Origin: Gaiellales bacterium
Lineage (GTDB): Bacteria; Actinomycetota; Thermoleophilia; Gaiellales; JAICJC01
Direction: 5' to 3'
DNA: 45,395 nt
NCBI GenBank assembly: GCA_036273515.1
Contig: DASUHM010000017.1
Coordinates: 1 to 45,395, forward strand
Every line of letters starts with the position of its first letter. Positions within the stretch are counted from its first letter, which is position 1. Made by a program: the position numbers and the translations under genes. Shown in pieces: positions 32,309 through 39,614 of this stretch. The notes under the pieces are model-generated. The model did no database searches. It saw nothing but the letters and a program-made list of their open reading frames with translations, and was not told the origin of the DNA.

Positions 32309-32677
32309 ATGGATCCATTCGCGCTCGTGGACGGCATGCGAGAGGCGCTGGAGCGGAAGGACGCCGACCGGCTGGCCGCGGTCCTGCACCCGGACGTGGA
32401 GCTCCGCCTCTACAGCCGGCCGGGCGTCATCGCAGGCCGCGAGGCTGCCCGTGCCTGGTATCGCCAGGCGTTCAAGTCGCGCACGGTGTTCGAGGGCGAC
32501 GCCGCGCCCGAGCCGCAGGAGGACGGGTCGATGATCGCCCGCGGCCGCATCTGCTGGTACGAGCACGGGGTGCTGCGCGACTGGCCCGGGCTGTGGCGGA
32601 TCACGTTCCGCGACGGCCTCATCGCCTCCGTCACCGCCGAGCGCGACACGGCCGGTGACGCCGTCCAGTCCTCCTAG
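32309..32677 (+). CDS. SnoaL/NTF2-like protein
   Basis: 122 aa alpha+beta cone typical of ketosteroid-isomerase/SnoaL-like proteins: an N-terminal helix with DGMREALERKDADRLAAVLHPDVEL, a central GREAARAWYRQAF and C-terminal strands ending in RDGLIASVTAERD. Function ranges from isomerase to ligand binding; none can be assigned. It starts 15 nt after the cupin gene. Its TAG stop overlaps the stop of the converging TPP gene in the tetranucleotide CTAG. Confidence 0.75.
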   Translation: MDPFALVDGMREALERKDADRLAAVLHPDVELRLYSRPGVIAGREAARAWYRQAFKSRTVFEGDAAPEPQEDGSMIARGRICWYEHGVLRDWPGLWRITFRDGLIASVTAERDTAGDAVQSS

Positions 32678-34314
32678 ACCTGCGGGCCGAGCGCCAGCTC
32701 GGGCTCCTCGTGCGTCATCACCTCGAGCAGGGCGGTCCGGCCTGACTCGACGGCGGCCGCGCAGCGGGTGATCGCGGCGCGGAGCTCGGCCGCGTCGGAG
32801 ACGCGCTCCGCATGGGCGCCGAGCGCCTTGCCGACGGCCGCGTAATCGCCGCTCAGGCGGTGGGCGTCGTAGCGTTCCACGGCTCGCGGCATGTACTCGC
32901 CGTAGCCGCCCATGAGCCCGTTGTTCATGACGATCGTGAGGATCGGGATGCGGCAGCGGACGGCCGTCTCGACGTCCATCCCGACCATCCCGAAGGCGGC
33001 GTCGCCCATGATGTTCACCGCGAGGCGGTCGGGCCGGGCGAGCCGGGCGCCCATCGTCAGGCCGAGGCCGGTGCCGAGCTGGGTCGACTTGCCCCAGCCC
33101 AGGTAGCCGCGCGGCACCAGGCACTCGTAGAACGGCACGATCTGGTCGCGGGGGTGGCCGGCGTCGTGCGTGAGGACGGTGCGCGAGCGGTCGACCGTCG
33201 CCATCAGGTCCCACACCACCCGGTAGGGGCTGATCGGCCCAGCGTCCGAGGTCAGGCGCGGCATCCACCGGTCGAGGAAACCCGACCGCACCCGGGCGAC
33301 CTCGGCGGCCGGGTCGCGTCCCGGAGCGGCCTCGGCATCGAGCCGGTCGAGCATCTGGCGCAGGACGACCCGCGCGTCGCCGACGCACGCGAAGTCGATG
33401 TCGTACCCGCAGCCAAGGTCGCGCGGGTCGTTCACGATCTGGCCGAGCGTCGCCGAGGCGGGCAGCGTCGTGATGTAGAGCGAGCGGGTGAAGCTCGTGC
33501 CGACGCCGAGCACGAGGTCGGCCTCGCCCAGGAAGCGGTCGACGGGCTCCGGGCGGGTGCGCGCGGCGGTGCCGAGCGCCAGCGGATGGTCTTCGGGGAA
33601 CGCGCTCTTGCCGTTCAGGGTGGTCGCGACCGGCGTGCCGGTACGCTCGGCCAGCGCGACCAGCTCGTCGGTTGCGCCCGCGTACAGCACCCCCTGGCCG
33701 GCCAGGATCACCGGGCGCGACGCCTCGGCCAGCATCCGCAGCGCCTCGGCGACGTCCTCCGCCGCGGCGGCCGAGAGCCGCCGCGGCGCCGAGGCGACGT
33801 CCCAGCCGGCCCCACCGGCCTCCGCACACATGACGTCCGTCGCGACGGCGACCATGACCGGGCCGTCGCGGACGACGCGGGCCGCGTGCAGCGCCCGTCG
33901 GAACACCTCGGGCGCCCGGGCGGCGTCGTTCACCGTGGCGGCGAAGCGCGTGATCGGCGCATATGCGGTCTCGGCGCACAGGTTCGGCGCGGACTGGGCG
34001 GCCCGCTCGTGCTCGCCGGGGATGAGCAGGATCGGACTGCGGTCGCCGTATGCCTGGGCGACGGCGCCGAAGGCGGCCTCGACCCCGGGCCCGTACTGGG
34101 TCACGCAGGGCGCGAGCCGCTCGCCGTTCGCCGCCCGGGCGAAGCCGTCGGCGATGTTGACGGCGACCCGCTCGGTGCGGGTGACGATCGGCCGTATGCC
34201 CAGCGCGGAGGCGGAGTCCAGGAGCCGATTCTCGGGGAATCCGACCACGAACTCCGCCCCCTCACGCTGGAGGAGCTCTGCGATCCGGTCGGCGACGAGC
34301 GTTCTGCGTTCCAA
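32674..34314 (-). CDS. Thiamine-pyrophosphate enzyme (acetolactate synthase/benzoylformate decarboxylase superfamily)
   Basis: ~546 aa with the three TPP-enzyme domains. The catalytic glutamate is in TRTERVAVNIADGFAR (Glu48). A central domain holds AGQGVLYAGA near 215. The C-terminal Mg/TPP motif reads GDAAFGM...MNN, with GDA in place of the usual GDG and Asn ~30 residues later. Start TTG 34314 is preferred because GAGGTGAT precedes it by 3 nt; a TTG at 34356 would extend the protein 14 residues without a ribosome-binding site. The reaction is probably decarboxylation, carboligation or hydrolysis of a 2-keto acid or diketone. A dyad upstream links it to the GntR regulon. Confidence 0.88.
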   Translation of the reverse strand: MERRTLVADRIAELLQREGAEFVVGFPENRLLDSASALGIRPIVTRTERVAVNIADGFARAANGERLAPCVTQYGPGVEAAFGAVAQAYGDRSPILLIPGEHERAAQSAPNLCAETAYAPITRFAATVNDAARAPEVFRRALHAARVVRDGPVMVAVATDVMCAEAGGAGWDVASAPRRLSAAAAEDVAEALRMLAEASRPVILAGQGVLYAGATDELVALAERTGTPVATTLNGKSAFPEDHPLALGTAARTRPEPVDRFLGEADLVLGVGTSFTRSLYITTLPASATLGQIVNDPRDLGCGYDIDFACVGDARVVLRQMLDRLDAEAAPGRDPAAEVARVRSGFLDRWMPRLTSDAGPISPYRVVWDLMATVDRSRTVLTHDAGHPRDQIVPFYECLVPRGYLGWGKSTQLGTGLGLTMGARLARPDRLAVNIMGDAAFGMVGMDVETAVRCRIPILTIVMNNGLMGGYGEYMPRAVERYDAHRLSGDYAAVGKALGAHAERVSDAAELRAAITRCAAAVESGRTALLEVMTHEEPELALGPQV

Positions 34315-34370
34315 GCGATCACCTCGCGGTCGCAAGAGGCCGGGTCCCGCGGACAATGCGGAGCCAGGCT

Positions 34371-34394
34371 GGTATACCGTATCATGGCATACGG
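34371..34394. promoter_or_regulatory. Operator site 3, overlapping GGTATACC and CCGTAT-N6-ATACGG
   Basis: In the 82-nt gap upstream of the TPP gene, two dyads overlap: GGTATACC (34371-34378) and CCGTATCATGGCATACGG (34377-34394). On the minus strand the second contains GTATGCCATGATAC, the same 14-bp core as sites 1 and 2. TGGTATACCG also matches nine of ten bases of the FadR-type TGGTATACCA consensus. Confidence 0.55.
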
Positions 34395-34396
34395 CC

Positions 34397-36742
34397 TCAG
34401 AAGGGCTTCCGTCCGCCCCGCCGGAACCGGCGCGGCGAGGGCTCGTCGAGGTCGGCGAGGACGCGGGCGACGATGGTCGGGCGCGGTGGCTCCCGGATCA
34501 GAGGCCGGTCCTCGGTCTCGTCTTCCCCCCGCGGCAGCGGGTACGGGAACACGTAGGTGCTGAACGCCCGAAGCGCCGTCTGGCGATCCGGGAAGAGCCA
34601 CGCGAGCGATCGGGCCAGGCGCCGGAGCCTCAGAGCCTCGTCCTTCGTGATGTCCGCGGCAAGGACGGGCGCATTCCTCGCGAAGAGCCGGCCGACGACC
34701 TCGTCCTGACCGGCGGGGAAGCCGAACCGGCGAACCGCCGCCGGATCGTTCCGCACCAGGAGGCCGATCAGGACGGTCCATGCCTCCAGCGTCGCCACGC
34801 CCTCTCGCGACGCCAGGTCGAGCTCGTCGGTGGGCACCGTCTCGATCCACACGCCGGCGACGTCGGGCGGCGACGGCGGCTCGCGCACGAGCTCCGAAAG
34901 CGCGTACCACTCGGAGAGCAGCACGAGCGTCGTCTGGTCGATCGGGGCCGGCAAGATCGTCTCGAGGAGCCGGGCGGCCAAGGCGTCGAGCTCGGCCGTC
35001 GCCCGCCGGTCGTCGTGGTGCGACCGGTCGAGGATGGCCTCCGAGACCTGGCGCGCAAGCCGAACGCGCTCGGCCGTGTCCAGCTCCGCGACCAGCGCGT
35101 CGGCGTGTGCCAGGAGCTCGTCCCAGTCGCCGTCGTCGATCAGGAACGGCAGGGTGCGCTCGCCCGCCGGTCCGCCCGCGATCGACAGCGCGAGCAGCGC
35201 GCCTTCGATCCCGCACCGGGCCAGGAAGGCGCGGCGCCTGGCCGGGTCACGCTCGAGCTGGTCGATCACGAGATCGCGCCAGCTCGGGTGCACCCACGTC
35301 ACGGCCGCCGGCGGGACGCGCCGCAGGAAGTGATCCTGGAGCCGGTCGACGAGTGCCGAGACCGGCTGCGCGAGCTCCTGCTGGTGCCGCCTCGCCGCAA
35401 GGCCGAGGTCGCGCTCCGACACGGGCGCCGGCGGCGCGTCGAGCATCGCCACGAGGATGTCGCGGTGATCGGGGTCGAGCGCAGCGAGCGACACGGCCAT
35501 CGCCTCGGTCGGGCGCGCGATCTCGTACGCGATCCCGTCGGCGACGGTGGCCGATCCGGGAAACCCGCCCCCGAAGTCGGCGAGCCGTCCCCGCACGAGG
35601 CGGCGGATCCGCTCCGGCGTCAGATGGGGGTCGGCGACGATCGCCACGGCCTGCCGCCGGATCACCGACCGCGCGCCGACCCCCAGGTCGGCAGCCACCG
35701 CATGGCGGAACAGCATCAGCGCCTTCTCGGCGTCGGTGAGGTCGGTCGCGTCCACCATCACGTCGCCGGGCTTCGGGAACCGCTGAAGGCCGTTCTCGCG
35801 GTGGATGCGTCGCAGGGCGGCATGCAGGGGCGCGGGCCGGGACGTCCACACGAGGACGTGGCCCTCGTCCGTGCGTTGCAGGATGCGGTCGAGGTCGCGC
35901 GCCCACCGCTCGGCGGCATCCGCCCGGTATTCCGTCGAGCCGAACGCGTCGTCGGCGATGAACATCTGGCGCCGGCCGGGGCGGAAGGCCGCCCAGAGGG
36001 CGTCCGGATCCGAGCATTCGTGCACCTCCCACCCCTGGCAGAGTCTCACGAGCCCGAGCATGCGCGCCGTCGCCGTCTTGCCCATCTCGGGCGGGCCCGA
36101 GAGCACCGCGAAGCCGTTCCGGGCGACGACGTCGCAGCAGCGGCGGTACGCCGAGGTCGCCACGAACGTCGGCGCCAGCGAGCGAGCCGCGTCGAGGTCG
36201 AACGCCGCCGCACCTGCGTCATCCGGGATCAGGTCGGCGAGCGTCCGCACTCCCAGCACAGCCGGCGTCGTGACCCAGAGGTCGCGCCGGCTGTCGATCA
36301 GATCGCCCAGCTCCGCCCGGCCGAGTGCGACGACGTCGGCCCCTGCGCGGAGGTGCCCGGCGGCGACCGCGCACAGGTCGGCGTTCCCGACCGCGTTCGT
36401 CAGCACGATCACGGTTCTCGCGTCCCCGGTGCCGGCTCCGCCCACGGCCTCCGCGATCCGGCCGCGCGCGTCCCACATCGTCGCGGCCCAGGGCGGGAAC
36501 CACACGACGCAGGCGACCGCCGGTCCGGCGACCGATCGGCCGGTCAGCGCCTCCGCGACCGCCTTCGGAACCGCCACTGAGCGCGCCGAATCGGCCTCGC
36601 CCACCCACGCCTCCGGCCTGACGCCGAAGAGCCCGAGGAGCTCGGCGCACACACCCTCGAACTGCAGCCAGCCGAGGGCGGTCAGGTCATACCGGGCCGC
36701 ACCTGCTTCACCGTTTCCGACGCCTTCGGGCAACGACCGCAA
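34397..36742 (-). CDS. Large P-loop NTPase resembling nSTAND3 defence proteins, with degenerate restriction-nuclease-like N-terminus
   Basis: 781 aa, single gene. Residues ~20-165 resemble the Mrr-like nuclease domain found in front of nSTAND3 modules (WLQFEGVCAELLGLFGV near 25-41, VIVLTN at 111-116), but the expected D...QxK catalytic signature is not visible; VVWFPP occupies that place near 79-84. Next is FVATSAYRRCCDVVARNGFAVLSGPPEMGKT-like sequence at 193-223 (Walker A G216-T223), Walker B FIADD at 261-265 followed by AFG, and an arginine sensor in WTSRP near 299-303. The rest is helical, with WVHPSWRDL near 483-491. STAND proteins sense a trigger, oligomerise and activate an effector, often in anti-phage immunity. 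Start TTG 36742 is uncertain (another TTG lies three codons on). Confidence 0.7.
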   Translation of the reverse strand: MRSLPEGVGNGEAGAARYDLTALGWLQFEGVCAELLGLFGVRPEAWVGEADSARSVAVPKAVAEALTGRSVAGPAVACVVWFPPWAATMWDARGRIAEAVGGAGTGDARTVIVLTNAVGNADLCAVAAGHLRAGADVVALGRAELGDLIDSRRDLWVTTPAVLGVRTLADLIPDDAGAAAFDLDAARSLAPTFVATSAYRRCCDVVARNGFAVLSGPPEMGKTATARMLGLVRLCQGWEVHECSDPDALWAAFRPGRRQMFIADDAFGSTEYRADAAERWARDLDRILQRTDEGHVLVWTSRPAPLHAALRRIHRENGLQRFPKPGDVMVDATDLTDAEKALMLFRHAVAADLGVGARSVIRRQAVAIVADPHLTPERIRRLVRGRLADFGGGFPGSATVADGIAYEIARPTEAMAVSLAALDPDHRDILVAMLDAPPAPVSERDLGLAARRHQQELAQPVSALVDRLQDHFLRRVPPAAVTWVHPSWRDLVIDQLERDPARRRAFLARCGIEGALLALSIAGGPAGERTLPFLIDDGDWDELLAHADALVAELDTAERVRLARQVSEAILDRSHHDDRRATAELDALAARLLETILPAPIDQTTLVLLSEWYALSELVREPPSPPDVAGVWIETVPTDELDLASREGVATLEAWTVLIGLLVRNDPAAVRRFGFPAGQDEVVGRLFARNAPVLAADITKDEALRLRRLARSLAWLFPDRQTALRAFSTYVFPYPLPRGEDETEDRPLIREPPRPTIVARVLADLDEPSPRRFRRGGRKPF

Positions 36743-36766
36743 GGGTACGCCGACTGGACCGGAATG

Positions 36767-37498
36767 TCAGGCGCCGGTGGGACTAGGCATCCCGGTGTAC
36801 GGGATCGGCTCGGGCGCGGCGTACGTGCCGACCTTGGCGGTCGCGATGCCGGTCCGCGACAGGCCGTAGGCGAGCATCGCGCCGAAGCCGACGCCGTCGC
36901 AGACCGGCACGCCGACCGCGTCCTGGACGGCGCGGGCCACGTCGGCCATCCCGCCGCACGCGAGGATGAGCGACTCGGCGCCGCGCTCCTCGACCGCCCG
37001 CCGCGACGCGGCGACGATGGCCGCGGTGGTATCGGCGTACGCGGCGCCCTGCTCGGCGACGGGGATCTCGAGGGCGAGCACGCCGGCGCAGCGACGCAGG
37101 ATGCCGCGAGAGTCGATCATGTCCTCGAGCGCGGGGATGCCGCGGGCGAGCGTCGTGATCACCGCGAAGCGGCCGGAGACGATGCCCGCGGCGACGAACG
37201 CCGCCTCGCCGATACCGACCACTGGCGCCGCCGCCAGCTCGCGGGCGGCGTCGAGGCCGGGGTCGCCGAAGCAGGAGATCAGATAGCCGTCGAGCCCGGG
37301 GTTCGCCTGCACCATCGCCGCGACCTCGCCGACGGCGACGGCGGTGTCGGCAGCGCTCTCGATCGAGCTCGGCCCGCGGGCGGCGGTGACCGCGACCACC
37401 TCGGATCCCGACGGCAAGGCGGCCCGGGCGACACCGGCCATCGCGTCGGTGTGGTGCTGGTCGGTGTTCGGGTTGAGCAGCCCGAGCCGGAAGCTCAC
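36767..37498 (-). CDS. Asp/Glu/hydantoin racemase-family protein
   Basis: 243 aa. The two catalytic cysteines of the family are present: Cys76 in LISCFGDPGLDAARE and Cys181 in LILACGGMAD. The N-terminus LGLLNPNTD matches hydantoin racemases and the related maleate/allantoin racemases. It interconverts stereoisomers of a 5-substituted hydantoin or ureide without a cofactor. GTG 37498 overlaps the allantoinase-like stop (GTGA). It is the last gene of the TetR-amidohydrolase-racemase operon. A racemase beside a stereospecific ring-opening hydrolase is the classical hydantoin-utilisation pairing. Confidence 0.88.
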   Translation of the reverse strand: MSFRLGLLNPNTDQHHTDAMAGVARAALPSGSEVVAVTAARGPSSIESAADTAVAVGEVAAMVQANPGLDGYLISCFGDPGLDAARELAAAPVVGIGEAAFVAAGIVSGRFAVITTLARGIPALEDMIDSRGILRRCAGVLALEIPVAEQGAAYADTTAAIVAASRRAVEERGAESLILACGGMADVARAVQDAVGVPVCDGVGFGAMLAYGLSRTGIATAKVGTYAAPEPIPYTGMPSPTGA

Positions 37499-38904
37499 GC
37501 GGTGACCCCGGCGGCGGCGACGGGCCGGGCGGCGAAGTCGTCTTGCACCGAGAGGAACCGGCCGGTGCCGGGCGGGACGACGATCTCTCCGTCGCGGTGC
37601 ACGGTGATTCCGCGCACCACCGTGCGCACGCAGCGGGCCCGGGCGGTGCGGCCGTCGAACGGCGACCACGGATTCTTGGAGAGCTGCTGGCTCTTCGCGT
37701 CGACCGTCCACTCGCTCTCGAGATCGAACAGGGCCAGGTCGGCGTCGCCGCCGGGCAGGATCGTGCCCTTGCGCGGGTAGAGGCCGATCGTGCGCGCGGC
37801 GTTCGTCGCGGCGAAGCGGGCGAAGGCGTCGAGCGGCATGCCCCGGCGGTGGTAGGCCTCGTCGAGCACGAGCGGCACCGTCTCCTGCATCACCTGGCAG
37901 CCGAGCGGCGCCTCGAAGATGTCCTCCCAGCCGGGCTCCTTCTCCTCGATCGTGTAGGCGCAGTGGTCGGACACCAGGCTGTCGAGGGTGCCGTCGAGCA
38001 CGCGCTCCCACATCCCCTCGACCAGCTCGCGCGGGCGCAGCGCCGGGGCGCAGCGGCCGTACGGGCCGAGCCGGACGAGGTCGTCGAGGTCGAGCAGCAG
38101 GTGGTGCGGGCACACCTCGGCGGTCGCGCGCAGACCGCGGACGCGGGCGGCGGCGACGAGGTCGACGCTCTCCGGGCTCGACGTGTGGACGATCTGGATG
38201 CGCACGCCGACGTGGCGCGCCAGGTAGAGGGCGCGGTGCACCGCCTCCTCCTCGACGAACGCCGGCCGCGACTCGTGGTGGGCGAGCGCGTCGCGGCGGC
38301 CGGCCAGCCGCATCGCCTCGAGGCCGGCCTGGAGCAGCGCGTCGGACTCCGCGTGGACGAGCACGAGGGCGCCGAGCTCCTGCGCGTTCTCCATCCCCTG
38401 CACGAACTCCGCGTCGTTCACATGCGGGTAGGCGGGCTCGGAGAACGGCATGAACGCCTTGAACCCGAACGCGCCCTCGCGCCACTGCCCGGCCATCTCC
38501 GGCAGCGCCGGCGCGCACAGCGCGCCCCACAGGCCGAAGTCGCAGACCACCTTCCCCGCCGCCATGTCGCGCTTCTCCCGGTAGAGCTGGGCGGTGGTGA
38601 CGGGCGGGTAGGTGAGCGGGTGCTCGACGACGGTGGTGATCCCGCCGGCCGCGGCGGCGCTGGTGCCGGTGGTGAAGTCCTCGCGCTCCGTGTGGCCCGG
38701 GTCCTCGAAGTGGGCGTGCGGGTCGATCGCGCCGGGCAGGACGACGAGGCCCGAGGCGTCGATCAGCTCGTCGGCGCGGCGGGCGATGTCGGGATCGCGG
38801 CCGATCGCGGCGATGCGGCCGTCGGCGATCAGGATGTCGGCGGCGAACACGCCGTAGTCGGTGGCGAGCGTGCCGCCACAGATGGCCGTGCGCGGGCCGC
38901 TCAC
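37495..38904 (-). CDS. Allantoinase/dihydroorotase-type cyclic amidohydrolase
   Basis: 469 aa. Metal ligands: H63 and H65 in DPHAHFEDPGHTERED, Lys in FKAFMPF near 157 (carbamylated), His in LVHAES near 188, His in IVHTSS near 243 and Asp in SDHCAY near 318. The DPGHTEREDF context and CPHHLLLD favour allantoinase over hydantoinase. It opens a cyclic ureide to an N-carbamoyl compound. GTG 38904 overlaps the TetR stop by 4 nt. The divergent operon's M20 amidase could process its product (inference). It is distinct from, and not especially close to, the amidohydrolase at 17693. Confidence 0.9.
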   Translation of the reverse strand: MSGPRTAICGGTLATDYGVFAADILIADGRIAAIGRDPDIARRADELIDASGLVVLPGAIDPHAHFEDPGHTEREDFTTGTSAAAAGGITTVVEHPLTYPPVTTAQLYREKRDMAAGKVVCDFGLWGALCAPALPEMAGQWREGAFGFKAFMPFSEPAYPHVNDAEFVQGMENAQELGALVLVHAESDALLQAGLEAMRLAGRRDALAHHESRPAFVEEEAVHRALYLARHVGVRIQIVHTSSPESVDLVAAARVRGLRATAEVCPHHLLLDLDDLVRLGPYGRCAPALRPRELVEGMWERVLDGTLDSLVSDHCAYTIEEKEPGWEDIFEAPLGCQVMQETVPLVLDEAYHRRGMPLDAFARFAATNAARTIGLYPRKGTILPGGDADLALFDLESEWTVDAKSQQLSKNPWSPFDGRTARARCVRTVVRGITVHRDGEIVVPPGTGRFLSVQDDFAARPVAAAGVTA

Positions 38905-39536
38905 GCCGGCACCCCGGCGCCCTCGGCGGCCAGCCGGGCGACGACCCGCATCGGCAGGCCCAGCGACGCCAGGTGACCGATCAGGAGGTTGCGCGATTGT
39001 TCCCAGGCGCCGCTCAGCCAGGCCCGCAGGCCGAGGCCGTCGACGAGCCGGGCCAGCACGGCCGCCTCGATGTCGAGGTCGATCGCGGCCGGGAGGAGGC
39101 CCTCGTCCCGCACCCGCTCGAGCATGGCCCGGATCTCCTGCTCCCACAGGGCGTCGGCCGCCTCGAGCTCCTCCACGAAAGCGCGGTCGCGGCCGGCATA
39201 CGTCCACATCTCGGCCCACAGGCGCCACTCTGCCCGCCGCTCCGGGTCACGCGGGACGGCGACCGAGACGAACGCCGAGAGCAGCTCGGGGACGGTGTTC
39301 GCGGCCTGGAGCGCCGCCCGGGCCTCGGCGATCCACGCCCGCGAGGTGGCGGCGAAGACGCCGGCGATCAGGGCCTGCTTGTCGGGGAAGTGGTGGGTGA
39401 GGACGCCGGTGGTGAATCCGCCCTCCCGGGAGATGTCGCGCAGGGTCGTCGCCTCGAGCCCCTCGCGGATGATCACCCGCTTGGCGGCGGCGGCGATCTC
39501 GTCGAACCGGCGCCCCGACCGGGGCCCCGGCGCCAT
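38901..39536 (-). CDS. TetR-family transcriptional regulator
   Basis: 211 aa. The N-terminal helix-turn-helix is at ~12-60 (RVIIREGLEATTLRDISREGGFTTGVLTHHFPDKQAL), with a helical ligand/dimerisation domain after it. The C-terminal shape recalls BetI-like proteins. It is the first gene of the minus operon with the allantoinase- and racemase-like genes and is divergent from the SDR/aminotransferase operon. The 78-nt gap holds promoters in both directions and a dyad, so it probably controls both operons and itself. Confidence 0.9.
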   Translation of the reverse strand: MAPGPRSGRRFDEIAAAAKRVIIREGLEATTLRDISREGGFTTGVLTHHFPDKQALIAGVFAATSRAWIAEARAALQAANTVPELLSAFVSVAVPRDPERRAEWRLWAEMWTYAGRDRAFVEELEAADALWEQEIRAMLERVRDEGLLPAAIDLDIEAAVLARLVDGLGLRAWLSGAWEQSRNLLIGHLASLGLPMRVVARLAAEGAGVPA

Positions 39537-39547
39537 GCTCTCGTCCG

Positions 39548-39577
39548 TTGACAGCGTTCCGGCGCTCCTGCTTTACT
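39548..39577 (+). promoter_or_regulatory. Sigma70-like promoter TTGACA-N18-TTTACT
   Basis: A perfect TTGACA at 39548-39553 with TTTACT at 39572-39577 (18-nt spacer). It would start transcription near 39584, ~30 nt before the GTG of the SDR gene. In the opposite direction, TATGAT (39591-39586, minus strand) is a good -10 for the TetR gene. Confidence 0.55.
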
Positions 39578-39586
39578 GCGGGCCGA

Positions 39587-39601
39587 TCATAACCATTGTG
39601 A
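39587..39601. promoter_or_regulatory. Imperfect dyad TCAtAAccaTTgTGA, candidate TetR operator
   Basis: 15-bp symmetry TCA-n-AA-n3-TT-n-TGA lies between the divergent TetR and SDR genes, overlapping the minus-strand -10 and the plus-strand start region. TetR regulators commonly bind such a site to repress both operons. The assignment rests on symmetry and position only. Confidence 0.45.
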
Positions 39602-39614
39602 CGGAGGGCGTGGG

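Noticed and set aside
30623-33979. 1118-codon open frame on the minus strand
   Set aside because: It overlaps OsmC, GntR, cupin, SnoaL and TPP genes in other frames and shows no domain motifs; it is a GC-rich shadow.
33488-36580. 1030-codon open frame on the plus strand, antisense to the nSTAND3-like gene
   Set aside because: The translation is compositionally biased without any recognisable motif, whereas the minus frame carries Walker A and B, arginine sensor and HPSW motifs.
34397-36742. Retron, toxin-antitoxin or restriction-modification partner genes for the NTPase
   Set aside because: No reverse transcriptase, methylase, antitoxin or second defence gene is present on either side; both neighbours are metabolic.
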